Shown here piece by piece: positions 55,277 through 64,000 of a DNA stretch of 64,000 bases. The notes beneath the pieces are model-generated. The model saw only the letters and a list, made by a program, of their open reading frames with translations, did no database searches and was not told where the DNA came from. The position numbers were made by a program, and so were the translations under genes. Source of the stretch: Thalassotalea nanhaiensis (GTDB lineage Bacteria; Pseudomonadota; Gammaproteobacteria; Enterobacterales; Alteromonadaceae); NCBI RefSeq assembly GCF_031583575.1, contig NZ_CP134146.1:2418001-2482000 (forward strand), read 5' to 3'. The stretch's first letter is position 1; every line of letters starts with the position of its first letter.

Positions 55277-57628
55277 TTAAACAATATAAAATTTCCTTTT
55301 AATTTTATGTTTTCTACGTATCAGCCAAAGCAGAGCGAGAGCATTGAGGCTGAATAAACTGCCACCGCTGGATTTGGATTTAGTTTTTGGCTTAATTGTG
55401 ATTATTACTTGTGCGCTAGCTTGATACCCTGATGCATCCGCAACTTGATAGTGCACTCGGTCTATGCCATCGTAATTATTAGGAGCCGAATAGACGAGTG
55501 TGTTGTTAACTATAGCAACCGTTCCTTGGCCATCATAACTTACAGAGGTTATAAACAATGAATCATCTGGATTTAAATCCGTATCATTGTCGAGCACATC
55601 AAAAGTATTATTTCGACTTTCAAATTCAACAGTGAACGCATCATCATTTGCTATAGGAGGGGTGAGAACTTGGAATTCATCAGAAATGGTGAAAAATATA
55701 TTATCATTACAGGATATTTTTAAGCGAGCCGTTGTTGTATCTACAACAGGGGTGGAAATAAGCTGTTCACCATCATTCTCAGTATTTTGGGCAAGTATTA
55801 AATCAAAATTGTCACCGCCATCAGAAGAAAAACTAATATCAACCGTTTTACAGTTTATTGGAGCTAAATCTGTATTTGCTACGTCCCACTGTAGTTTACT
55901 TTCAACTTCATTTTTCCAAAACTCACCTGCTATCGGTTGGGTAATGATGAAAGGGCCTGCTTCTGCGTTCACAGAAATCATCATTTGATCCCAACTAACA
56001 CCACCACGATTATCTCGCGCTGTTACTTTAAAATTTAACTGACGGGTGGTCGTGGGATAATTTTCGCCAACCATTAACTCTCCAGATAGAATGCTCTCAA
56101 GTTGCGGAAATACTCTATATGGTATGCTAGTTGGTTTAAAGGATCTGAAAATAGGCCTACTACTATCATCTACCATAGTTTCAAGATCGAAGGACGCTTC
56201 TCCCAAATCCACTTGCTCCCATGTATAGGTCAGTTCATCACTGTTCTTGTCGGTTGCGGTGGCAGTTAACCTAAATGGACTGTTCGCAGGTATTTGATAG
56301 TCAATGCCAGCATCAACCTCTGGCGCAGTATTGCCATTATCAAAAGTCACACCACAGCTTTGCCCTATTCCCCACGGGTCGTTGGTTAAATACTCTGTCA
56401 TCTCCTTAATTGATTCGATATGAAAATAATCATCAGAATTGCTTTGTAAGTTTGCTTCGCCACATATACCTGTATAAGCCATAATGGTAGAGCCACTACC
56501 GGGTTCGAACGCTGATGACTGCCACCGATTGCCCGAACAAGCACCACTTAAGGCATTGAAACTGTGCTCTGCGCCAAACTGGTGCCCTAGTTCATGGGCG
56601 ACAAAATCGATATAAAAACTATCGTTTGATGGGGCTGGACTACCAGTAACGCCTAACGCTTTCCAAACACCAGAGTTGATATCACCTTCATCGACTAGAT
56701 CATTGTCACATGCAACACCAACACCCGCCAGACCGCCGGCACCAGTGGTAACCAGGTGACCTATATCAAATTTATCATTGCCAACGTATTGCTGTAACAC
56801 CACTGCATTTTGGTAAACATCGTTATCATTATTAGCGAACGGATCGCTATTTGCGTCAAGGAATATTACCGCTTCAGATTCAGCAATTAACTGTAAGCTG
56901 ATAGCTAAGTCTCGTTGGAATACTTCATTCATTCGATTAGTTAATGTTGCCAATGCGGCAAGGACTAACTCTTTAGTACCACCATGAAACTCACTGTACT
57001 CCCCTGTGGTAGCAAAGGCTATCCTATAAGTTTTATTAATCGGAAGGCCACTCGCGGATTTAGCCGATAATAATTTATTCACAGATTTAACTTTTGTGGC
57101 AATATCTGTCGCTTGAACAGTTAACGATTGTGCGTCACTTTTGTAATAACTTGCATATTGAAACTGATCATTTTTAAACTGTGGATCAATGAATACTGTT
57201 TTACCTTGATAGTTAAATAAACCATGGAAACCTTGAGGCGTAATATCAAAGCGACCAGTATGTGCTGGATTATTTTTCTGTACTCCGGTGAAGGTTCTTA
57301 TAGAGGGATATTTTTTTGCTAAAGCTTTTGGTAAAACGGCATTTTCATTCAGGTCAAACAACACTGTTTCACCATTTGGTAAAGGGACTTCTACCGATAA
57401 CTTTGATTGTTGCATTTGCTGATTTAGCAGGTGAAAGTCAGCAGACAAGTTACGAAAGACTTTTGCTTTCATATTACTTTTGTCAGTAACCTCGCTGTTT
57501 CGATACTGTAACTGAGATATATTGTTATCAACATCAGACCATATTGGTGCCGACACTGGTGTTTGCGCACGAGCAGTTGTGATCACAGTTGTTAACAGTG
57601 CAGCTATAGAAACTAAAATTTTTTTCAT
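55277..57628 (-). CDS. Secreted reprolysin-like (M12B-type) zinc metalloprotease, GlyGly-CTERM
   Basis: A 783-residue exoprotease. Signal peptide (1-21), a propeptide-like region (40-190), and a metzincin domain with the zinc motif HELGHQFGAEH at residues 345-355 (H345, H349, H355 with Glu346). A PKD-like domain (about 430-550) and a cadherin-like bacterial Ig (ANDDAFTVE..., NTFDVLDNDTDLNPDDSL) follow. The tail KSSGGSLFSLNALALLWLIRRK is a strong GlyGly-CTERM signal, implying sorting by rhombosortase and type II secretion. Its own promoter is likely, as the gap to the next gene is large. Confidence 0.92.
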   Translation of the reverse strand: MKKILVSIAALLTTVITTARAQTPVSAPIWSDVDNNISQLQYRNSEVTDKSNMKAKVFRNLSADFHLLNQQMQQSKLSVEVPLPNGETVLFDLNENAVLPKALAKKYPSIRTFTGVQKNNPAHTGRFDITPQGFHGLFNYQGKTVFIDPQFKNDQFQYASYYKSDAQSLTVQATDIATKVKSVNKLLSAKSASGLPINKTYRIAFATTGEYSEFHGGTKELVLAALATLTNRMNEVFQRDLAISLQLIAESEAVIFLDANSDPFANNDNDVYQNAVVLQQYVGNDKFDIGHLVTTGAGGLAGVGVACDNDLVDEGDINSGVWKALGVTGSPAPSNDSFYIDFVAHELGHQFGAEHSFNALSGACSGNRWQSSAFEPGSGSTIMAYTGICGEANLQSNSDDYFHIESIKEMTEYLTNDPWGIGQSCGVTFDNGNTAPEVDAGIDYQIPANSPFRLTATATDKNSDELTYTWEQVDLGEASFDLETMVDDSSRPIFRSFKPTSIPYRVFPQLESILSGELMVGENYPTTTRQLNFKVTARDNRGGVSWDQMMISVNAEAGPFIITQPIAGEFWKNEVESKLQWDVANTDLAPINCKTVDISFSSDGGDNFDLILAQNTENDGEQLISTPVVDTTTARLKISCNDNIFFTISDEFQVLTPPIANDDAFTVEFESRNNTFDVLDNDTDLNPDDSLFITSVSYDGQGTVAIVNNTLVYSAPNNYDGIDRVHYQVADASGYQASAQVIITIKPKTKSKSSGGSLFSLNALALLWLIRRKHKIKRKFYIV

Positions 57629-57764
57629 AAGACAGACAACTTTTCCATTGCAAATTAATGTGGTGATGGCAATAGCGGATGTTTACAGAATACTCCCAAA
57701 ATTACCAGTCAATAAAGTTTAATCTAAAGTTAATTTATTGATTTTTCATGCCCAAAAACAAAAA

Positions 57765-57790
57765 AGCCCAATCAACGATATGATTGGGCT
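57765..57790 (-). terminator. Terminator of AraC gene at 57809
   Basis: A perfect 10-bp stem (57765-57774 with 57781-57790) and a 6-base loop, followed by a T run on the minus strand. Confidence 0.85.
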
Positions 57791-57808
57791 ATTCATAATG
57801 AAGTTTTA

Positions 57809-58828
57809 TTACTTATTTTCTAATGAATTTCGATAGTCTCTTGGCGACATTCCTACCCAGCGTTTGAACGCGCGGGAAAAGTTACTACAGTCAGTAAAGC
57901 CAAGTAAATATGTAGCTTCAGCCATAGATAAGCCATCTTTACCAATATATTGCTCGGCTAACTCCTGGCGGATTTGATCGAGTAAGTCCTGATAATTCGT
58001 GCCTTCCTGTTTTAACTTATTATGGAAGGTGCTTGCCGTCATATGTAATGACATGGCAACACGTTCACGTGAACAATCACCGGACGGTAGAAATTCAATA
58101 AGTTTCGCCACAACTCGTGATTTTAAATCGACTTTAGCAGTTTTTTCTAGGAACTCGGTAACTGTTTTGTCGCTTTCACGAGCAAGCTCAAGATTAGACG
58201 CAGGTAGCTCTTTATCAAGGTCAGCTACATCGAAGCACACTTTGGTTTTTTCCGCGCCAAATTCAATTTCACAATTAAAGTGATCGTAATATTGTTGTCT
58301 GATCTCTTCTGGCGGAGTCCAAATCAACGATATTTTTTTCAAATTATATTCTGGACCGCTGATCAATCTGGCAAACTTTAATGTGATAGCAGCAAAGGTA
58401 TCTGAATCAAAGTTTTTCACTATTTGGCAATTACTATCACACTCAATACTCGTTAAACATGCAGAGCCCATAGTCTCTGTGTATTCAACTTCAAGTAATG
58501 TTGAAATCAAACCAAAATAACGTTGATAGCGTTGACAAAAAGATCTAAGCGTATCGCTATATAGCAAGCCAACGCCAAGTGCGTGGTAACTAGCCGGGCT
58601 TAAAAACTCTACACATTTAAAGCTTATCGTTGGATCAGTAGCCTCGACACTCAAACGAATCAAATTATTCATTAATTCGTGTGGTACTCGGTTCATACCC
58701 GATTTATATTCGCTAAGATTTATACCGGCATGGGCTAATATTGCGTTAGCGTCTATATTAGATGATTTTAATGCCTGACAAATCGTTGCGGCATTTCCAT
58801 AAAAACTACTTGGAGATATGTTTGCCAT
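57809..58828 (-). CDS. AraC-family transcriptional regulator, paralogue of 10278-11297
   Basis: A 339-residue Arabinose_bd-type AraC regulator. It is the same length as the protein at 10278 and shares long identical runs, such as LSPASYHALGVGLLYS and IEFLPSGDCSRERVA, and the final DCSNFSR-FKRWVGMSP. It lies 76 bp downstream of the YkvI-like gene on the same strand, so the two may be co-transcribed. Target and inducer are unknown. Confidence 0.88.
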   Translation of the reverse strand: MANISPSSFYGNAATICQALKSSNIDANAILAHAGINLSEYKSGMNRVPHELMNNLIRLSVEATDPTISFKCVEFLSPASYHALGVGLLYSDTLRSFCQRYQRYFGLISTLLEVEYTETMGSACLTSIECDSNCQIVKNFDSDTFAAITLKFARLISGPEYNLKKISLIWTPPEEIRQQYYDHFNCEIEFGAEKTKVCFDVADLDKELPASNLELARESDKTVTEFLEKTAKVDLKSRVVAKLIEFLPSGDCSRERVAMSLHMTASTFHNKLKQEGTNYQDLLDQIRQELAEQYIGKDGLSMAEATYLLGFTDCSNFSRAFKRWVGMSPRDYRNSLENK

Positions 58829-58904
58829 TGATACAAAAGACCTAGAGCTAGTATTTAAGATATTTAGTTAAATACTAGCCTATAAAGTGAAATTAAAGCA
58901 ACCG

Positions 58905-60059
58905 TTATAATAATTCAGTCTGGGTTTTATCTAATACAAGCTGTTCACTTACCTGAGTTTTTTTTAAAAATATCAGATAAACACCATAGCTGAATAATGG
59001 AATAAAAAAGAAGATGAAAAAGGATGCAGAGAAAAATGTATAGCCTTTAGCAACTAAATTCATTAACCCGATGCTTGCAAGCCAAATGCTGGCAAAAAAG
59101 AGCACGGTTGAAACAAGTGCATGACCAAAGCTTGACAATTTTTTACCACGTTTTTCAACATTGTAGCTGTCAATACGCTCTACAAAGCCTTGTAATAAGC
59201 CAACCCCGGTTTGGGCGATCATAATAAATACAACACTTACATAAAGATCTATAAATAGTGCAGATTCAATTTTCTCTAATATCCAGTAACTTGGTAATTC
59301 CTGACCTACGATTTCAGGATAACCGATCATAAAAATGGTATGAAAAGAAATTGCCGGCGAAATTGCTACATAGCCCGCAATACACGCAGCGATAAATGCC
59401 TCTTTGCGTGTTTTCAACTGAATGGCACAATAAATTACCAAAGGGATAAAGCCGGAATTTGAGAAGCCGTATTTTAATCCGGTAAATACAGAATCTAGAA
59501 ATGTTTGCTGGGTCAACGTATCTTCAGCAAATTTAGTCACTATAATGTTTCGATAGTTGTCATCTAACATGACATCGAAAAATAGATATATCAGGATAAT
59601 AGCCAGAGCAACAACTGAATAAATCATCGAGCTTTCAACATATTTTCGGCCCAAATAATTTAGTACGACCACAATCATTAGCAATGCTGCGCTGCCATAG
59701 ATTGTCTCATAACCAAAATGGTCCTTAGCTATAGTTCCTGCTGCAGTAGCACAAATGGCAAGCGCAACAACTAAACCCAACATGATTAAAATTTCGTAAC
59801 AAAACCAACCTTTATTTAATAAAACCTTGAAAAAGCTTCGGTAGTCATATGCTTTAAACTTTCGAGCAAATTCAAAACATAGAAATAAACAAATGGCATA
59901 AACTAGGCCAATGGTGATCATCGAGACAATGCCACCGTATGGACCGTGGCCAGACATAAATTGCACAACCTCTTGACCAGAGCCAAATGCTCCACCAAAC
60001 ATCACAGACAAGAAAACCGATGATGGAATAAGAATAACGCGCATTAGATATGAAGACAT
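58905..60059 (-). CDS. YkvI-like membrane transporter, second copy
   Basis: A 384-residue polytopic membrane protein with about 10 helices and the family segment GGAFGSGQEVVQFM after the first helix. The start at 60059 is preferred because its N terminus then matches the length of the other YkvI-like protein (3388-4470); GTG/ATG at 60110-60113 would add about 18 residues. It lies upstream of the AraC gene at 57809. Substrate unknown. Confidence 0.75.
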   Translation of the reverse strand: MSSYLMRVILIPSSVFLSVMFGGAFGSGQEVVQFMSGHGPYGGIVSMITIGLVYAICLFLCFEFARKFKAYDYRSFFKVLLNKGWFCYEILIMLGLVVALAICATAAGTIAKDHFGYETIYGSAALLMIVVVLNYLGRKYVESSMIYSVVALAIILIYLFFDVMLDDNYRNIIVTKFAEDTLTQQTFLDSVFTGLKYGFSNSGFIPLVIYCAIQLKTRKEAFIAACIAGYVAISPAISFHTIFMIGYPEIVGQELPSYWILEKIESALFIDLYVSVVFIMIAQTGVGLLQGFVERIDSYNVEKRGKKLSSFGHALVSTVLFFASIWLASIGLMNLVAKGYTFFSASFFIFFFIPLFSYGVYLIFLKKTQVSEQLVLDKTQTELL

Positions 60060-60180
60060 AGAACTCACTAAATGGGAAAAAAGCGACTTGATGATGGCAA
60101 AATTAACCATCACATACTGGTCTTATATATTCAATATTATGTCAAAACTCTTATCAGGCGCCGTGTACAGGCTTGAATGG

Positions 60181-60696
60181 CTACTTAGCTTGATCTGGTC
60201 GAGTTCTTCTTGGAGTATCGTCGATTTCTTGGGGGAATTCAGCTAGGTTAATTTTTACGCGTTTACTCTTCTTGGCAAGTATCAGCAAACCTATGCCAAC
60301 AACTGTTTGTGCTATTAACCAATCCAATTTCCCCATACCAAACAGCACTCGTTGCCCCCAATAAAAACTTAAATCAATACACACAGCGATGGTGCTTAAT
60401 ACTAAGAAATTACACCATAATTTTTCCACCCAGTTACTGGCATTTGGCTTTCGAGAGAAAACAACAATTAACAACAAAAGTCCTGGAATACCTGTGGCTA
60501 AGCTTAAATAAAACAAGCTTGAATCTGAGTAAACCCACTGAATTAAACTTAGTTTGTCGCGTAAATTACTTAATGACAATATACCGACAACATAGCCTCT
60601 CAATAAGAAAACTAAGATAAAATAAAAGATGAAAGAGAGTTTTAGACAATTATGTTTGTCAAAGTCATTAATGGAATATTTTGCTAATGGATGCAC
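60181..60696 (-). CDS. DUF2919-like membrane protein (YfeZ type)
   Basis: A 171-residue protein with four hydrophobic helices and a cytoplasmic-type basic/acidic C-terminal tail. The opening YSINDFDKHNCLKLSFIFYFILVFLLRGYV resembles DUF2919 proteins. The start is GTG. No function is known. It is in line with the GFA and DUF599 genes upstream and may be in the same transcript. Confidence 0.6.
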   Translation of the reverse strand: MHPLAKYSINDFDKHNCLKLSFIFYFILVFLLRGYVVGILSLSNLRDKLSLIQWVYSDSSLFYLSLATGIPGLLLLIVVFSRKPNASNWVEKLWCNFLVLSTIAVCIDLSFYWGQRVLFGMGKLDWLIAQTVVGIGLLILAKKSKRVKINLAEFPQEIDDTPRRTRPDQAK

Positions 60697-60722
60697 AACT
60701 GGATCTACTTCTGATTATTACG

Positions 60723-61112
60723 TTAACTTTTGGACAAGTGTGAAAGCGTTGCGGCATTGTCTTCCCAATTTTGACCATCAAAATCTTCCACAGGCCATTG
60801 CTGCCAATCTTTGGTGTCTAAACACTTAGCATTTACGCTATAACCATCTGGGTTTGACCGCGGTATATAAAATGACTTTATGCCGCAGGTTTTACAAAAG
60901 AAATGCTGTGCAACTTTACTATTAAATTGATAGCAACTTAATTCATCTTCATTTGTTAACAGATTAAAGTTATTACTTGGCACAATCAAATGAATAAAAC
61001 CGGTCATCGCACACATTGAGCAATTACAGTTTGTTATATAAGGTACTTCTTCGACTTCAACTTCAAAGCGAACCTTTTTACAATGACAACCACCTTGTAA
61101 TTTTTTCATCAT
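60723..61112 (-). CDS. GFA/CENP-V family zinc protein
   Basis: A 129-residue protein with the glutathione-dependent formaldehyde-activating fold. The zinc cysteines are C9 and C11 (GGCHCKKV), C29/C31/C34 (NCNCSMC) and C73/C76 (CKTCGIKSFY), all present. Its ATG overlaps the stop of the DUF599 gene by four bases (ATGA), so the two are translationally coupled. Most such proteins are not proven to act on formaldehyde. Confidence 0.88.
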   Translation of the reverse strand: MMKKLQGGCHCKKVRFEVEVEEVPYITNCNCSMCAMTGFIHLIVPSNNFNLLTNEDELSCYQFNSKVAQHFFCKTCGIKSFYIPRSNPDGYSVNAKCLDTKDWQQWPVEDFDGQNWEDNAATLSHLSKS

Positions 61113-61816
61113 GTATCCTCAGAGCCCAAGTCTTGAATGCCAAGTTTTATCGCCTTTAATGCCCTTGATTTAAACTCACGGTAAAATAACACATAGACAA
61201 CGGCAAGGCTGGAAGTAATAAACAGTAAGGGGTGGAAAAACCAACTTAGCGCAGCTAGGGAAAAATAGTATGAACGTAAACCATAATTATAAGCATGCCC
61301 TGCTTGATCTTGTACTACCCCCATTTGTTTTGCGTAATCGAGCAACGCTGGGTTAGTCGTTTTTTCAGCAACAGGTGCAGCTCCTATCATTATGTTTAAA
61401 AATCCATATTGTCGCATTGACCAGGTAAATTGAAAAAATGCCATGACAAAGATCATACCCAGCAAACTCAGTTTAACTTGTATTGCTACATGATTGCGCT
61501 CGGTTGCGATTGGTATTGATGATAATACCTCATTCACATTATCTACTTGCGTAAACAGCGTTAACACACCCGCTAAAATCAGTAAGGTGGTTGATGCAAA
61601 AAAGGCCACGTGACGCTCTAGATTTGACAGTAATGCGGCATGTGAAACACGTACATCATTATCAAGAATTTGTCGCATCCAAAGAATTCTATGCTGATGC
61701 AAAACTCTTGATAAACAAGCGGTATTTTTAGCTTTAATACGGGCAAATTGGGTATAACCAATCCAGCAACTAAAAAATATCGCTAATGCAATAAAATCAA
61801 CTAAGGTTAATGACAA
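61109..61816 (-). CDS. DUF599 membrane protein
   Basis: A 235-residue inner-membrane protein with four to five helices. LERHVAFFASTTLLILAGVL, MAFFQFTWSMRQYGFLNIMIGA and the NYGLRSYYFSLAALSWFFHP segment match DUF599. The start is TTG with GGAT upstream; an in-frame stop excludes a longer version. It is the first gene of a pair with the GFA gene. Function unknown. Confidence 0.82.
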   Translation of the reverse strand: MSLTLVDFIALAIFFSCWIGYTQFARIKAKNTACLSRVLHQHRILWMRQILDNDVRVSHAALLSNLERHVAFFASTTLLILAGVLTLFTQVDNVNEVLSSIPIATERNHVAIQVKLSLLGMIFVMAFFQFTWSMRQYGFLNIMIGAAPVAEKTTNPALLDYAKQMGVVQDQAGHAYNYGLRSYYFSLAALSWFFHPLLFITSSLAVVYVLFYREFKSRALKAIKLGIQDLGSEDT

Positions 61817-62005
61817 AATGTATCCAAATTATGTGAGGCAGATAACAATATAATTTTATTATGCCTATTCAATTTATATTATCCATAAAATAATGCCTAA
61901 ATTGCTAAAAAATAATTCGATTACAACGCTATTTACATTAAATGTTAATTTAGCGCTAATAGCTTAATATCATTGACAGTAAGTCATTAAATACGCTATA
62001 AAAAG

Positions 62006-62026
62006 ATTGTTAAAAGAGTTAACAAT
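62006..62026. promoter_or_regulatory. Operator-like inverted repeat upstream of CBM9/DUF5916 gene
   Basis: attgttaa-AAGAG-ttaacaat, an 8-bp perfect dyad with a 5-base spacer, about 70 bp before the ATG at 62094. Candidate regulator site or mRNA hairpin. Confidence 0.4.
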
Positions 62027-62093
62027 ACAGAGTCAAAAGATAATAATTTTCTGTATTAACAATAATAAAAATAAGCAAACATAGGATGTAGTC

Positions 62094-64000
62094 ATGATTT
62101 TGCCTTGGGAGAGCGCAAAAGTATTAGCCCCGCTAGTGCTATTTTGCAGTATTGCTTTTCCGTCTATTGCTGAGCCAATTAACATTCCACACATTAAAGC
62201 TGACATCACGTTTGATGGTGAGCTGGATGAATCTGTATGGCAACAAGCTGAGCACGTTGAAGTTAACATCGTCAACTACCCTTATGAAAACACGCCGAGC
62301 CCCGTAAAAACCGATGCCTATATATTTGAAGACGGCACCCACATTTACTTTGCGTTTAAAGCCCAAGATCCTAATCCTGAAAATATTCAAGCCTTTATCC
62401 GCGACCGCGATGACGCATTTTCTGATGATATTGTTGGCATAAAGTTAGATCCATTTAACAACCATCGTCTTGCCTATAAGTTTTTCGTTAACCCTTACGG
62501 AGTTCAAAATGACGGTATAGAAAACGAAATGACTTCGAACAATAGCAACCTTTGGGATGGTATTTGGGATGCTGGCGGCAAAGTTACCAGTGATGGCTAT
62601 CAAGTAGAGTTTGCCATTCCTTATCGTGAACTTAACTTTGAAGAAAGTAGTGATATAAAAACCTGGGGCATCGAATTAATCAGACTTTACCCAAGAGATA
62701 AAGTATTACGTATTTCAAACATTCCTTTAGATCGAGATAATTCTTGTTGGACCTGTCAAATGGCTGAAATGCAAGGGTTTGAACAAGCTAAAATAGGTGA
62801 AAACCTGTTAGTTACCCCTTCTGTTGTTGCTAAAGTCGATGAAGAACGTGACGTATACAATGATGAAGATTGGCAATCTGAAAACGATGCCGAGGTAGGT
62901 TTAAATGTACGTTGGGGGATTACCCCAGATGTAATGTTAAATGCCACCATTAACCCCGACTTTTCCAATGTAGAGGCCGATGCAGGTCAATTATCAGTAA
63001 ATAAAACATCGGCATTGTTTTTTGATGAAAAAAGAACATTCTTTTTAGATAATTCTGAGTACTTTTCAAGCCCACTAAATTTAGTCTATACCAGAAATAT
63101 CACTGACCCAGATTACGGCGCTAAAATTACCGGTAAACTGGGTAAACAAACCTTTGGTTTTTTCATGACTAAAGATAACTATACCAACCTAATTATACCC
63201 GGTAATTTATATTCGTTGCCCGATGAAATTAACGAAGAAAGCTACTCTGGCGCCCTACGCTATCGTTATGATGTAAATGAAGATTTATCCTTTGGCTTAA
63301 CATCAACATTACGAAGTGCTGATGATTACCATAACTATGTAAATGCTATTGATGTAAAATACAAAATGTCAGTAAGTAATACGCTTATCGCGCAAGTACT
63401 CACATCTGATACAGAATACCCAATAGCACTTTATGATAAATGGTGCCCCAATTCAGGCGGTCAGGATGAGTGTTATTTATCATCAATGATTGGCAAAAAC
63501 CAAGGTGGTTTTACTGATCAAGCATTTCACCTGGAGTTTGAACACAGCAGTGAATACTGGGGGGTAAGAACGAAATATAAAGCCATAGGCGAAGACTTTA
63601 GAGCCGACTTAGGTTACCTACCGCAAGTAGACTATAACGAATTTACCACAACAGTTAATAGAACAATGTATTTTGATGACACGCTTTGGTCTGAAATGAT
63701 TTTTGGCGGTGAATTTCAAACCAGTCATAATGATGATGGCGATTTAATTAATGAACGTACATCTTTCAGCTATACCCTTTGGGGACCATGGCAATCTGTG
63801 TTTGATGTTATCTATTCACACGAAGAACAAGTAGGCCTTCGTTATGACACCAATCAAACAGCAATTGATAATAACACCACTTTGTTTGAGCTGGATTATC
63901 TTGACCTGTATATGAGTGTTCAGCCAAGAGCGGACCTAATGTTTGGTTTTTCAAGCCGCATTGGTGATTCAATTGATTATACAAATGATCGCAAAGGTGA
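62094..64000 (+). CDS. CBM9-like/DUF5916 exported protein, 3' end outside window
   Basis: At least 635 residues, open to the window end. A signal peptide (about residues 1-27, LVLFCSIAFPSIA) leads into a CBM9-like beta-sandwich (about 30-220: ADITFDGELDESVWQQAE, IYFAFKAQDPNPENIQAF, YQVEFAIPYRELNF) and then a predicted beta-barrel region (DEKRTFFLDNSEYF, then alternating aromatic strands), as in DUF5916 proteins. AGGA precedes the ATG. Such proteins often sit near TonB receptors and proteases; the natural ligand is not known. Confidence 0.85.
   Translation, partial: MILPWESAKVLAPLVLFCSIAFPSIAEPINIPHIKADITFDGELDESVWQQAEHVEVNIVNYPYENTPSPVKTDAYIFEDGTHIYFAFKAQDPNPENIQAFIRDRDDAFSDDIVGIKLDPFNNHRLAYKFFVNPYGVQNDGIENEMTSNNSNLWDGIWDAGGKVTSDGYQVEFAIPYRELNFEESSDIKTWGIELIRLYPRDKVLRISNIPLDRDNSCWTCQMAEMQGFEQAKIGENLLVTPSVVAKVDEERDVYNDEDWQSENDAEVGLNVRWGITPDVMLNATINPDFSNVEADAGQLSVNKTSALFFDEKRTFFLDNSEYFSSPLNLVYTRNITDPDYGAKITGKLGKQTFGFFMTKDNYTNLIIPGNLYSLPDEINEESYSGALRYRYDVNEDLSFGLTSTLRSADDYHNYVNAIDVKYKMSVSNTLIAQVLTSDTEYPIALYDKWCPNSGGQDECYLSSMIGKNQGGFTDQAFHLEFEHSSEYWGVRTKYKAIGEDFRADLGYLPQVDYNEFTTTVNRTMYFDDTLWSEMIFGGEFQTSHNDDGDLINERTSFSYTLWGPWQSVFDVIYSHEEQVGLRYDTNQTAIDNNTTLFELDYLDLYMSVQPRADLMFGFSSRIGDSIDYTNDRKG

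Overview
The window is about 64 kb of AT-rich gammaproteobacterial chromosome, densely coded, with many TonB/secretion-type proteins, GlyGly-CTERM tails and Arabinose_bd-type AraC regulators. This style fits marine Alteromonadales, most likely Colwelliaceae (Colwellia/Thalassotalea-like). That placement is inferred from gene content and codon use, not from a marker gene. No rRNA, tRNA, CRISPR array, intact insertion sequence or prophage was found.

Layout. (1) 1-5.8 kb: 3' part of an FMN-dependent alpha-hydroxy-acid dehydrogenase, a GntP-type permease, an SDR oxidoreductase, a YkvI-like transporter and an MFS carrier. (2) 5.8-11.3 kb: thiolase, acyl-CoA ligase and a saccharopine-dehydrogenase-like oxidoreductase on the minus strand, with a divergent AraC regulator; this looks like a catabolic cluster for an unidentified acid. 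(3) 11.3-17.8 kb: a complete heterotetrameric sarcosine oxidase operon, purU-soxB-soxD-soxA-soxG, producing methylene-THF and recycling formyl-THF. (4) 18.1-32.5 kb: a second acyl-CoA ligase, then two copies of a module made of an AraC gene divergent from an exported M19 dipeptidase-like gene. These flank a quinone/electrophile-stress cluster that resembles the E. coli yqjFG-yhaJ-yhaK set (two DoxX copies, two pirins, nitroreductase, glutathionyl-hydroquinone reductase, LysR). A hydrolase-OsmC fusion gene in that cluster is broken by a one-base frameshift, and a third M19 gene survives only as a C-terminal relic. (5) 32.7-34.5 kb: a small exported GYD-like protein and an aromatic-acid-type MFS carrier. 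(6) 34.9-57.6 kb: a long minus-strand block of envelope and secreted proteins. It holds a heptad-repeat exported protein, a tiny lipoprotein, then a probable operon of pseudo-subtilisin, subtilisin, TonB receptor and leucine-rich-repeat lipoprotein, a membrane-tethered winged-helix regulator with a PD40 propeller, and an M12B-type metalloprotease. (7) 57.8-64 kb: a fourth AraC gene, a second YkvI-like transporter, DUF2919, GFA and DUF599 genes, and the 5' part of a large CBM9/DUF5916-type outer-membrane protein.

The most unusual signals are: a subtilisin-fold protein that has lost all catalytic positions yet sits immediately upstream of an intact subtilisin of the same size class; M19-family proteins lacking the HxD and bridging-Glu metal ligands, each with a divergent AraC gene and a shared control-region sequence pattern; and a one-base disruption of the hydrolase-OsmC gene. 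All functional assignments come from reading motifs in the translated sequence; no database search was run.
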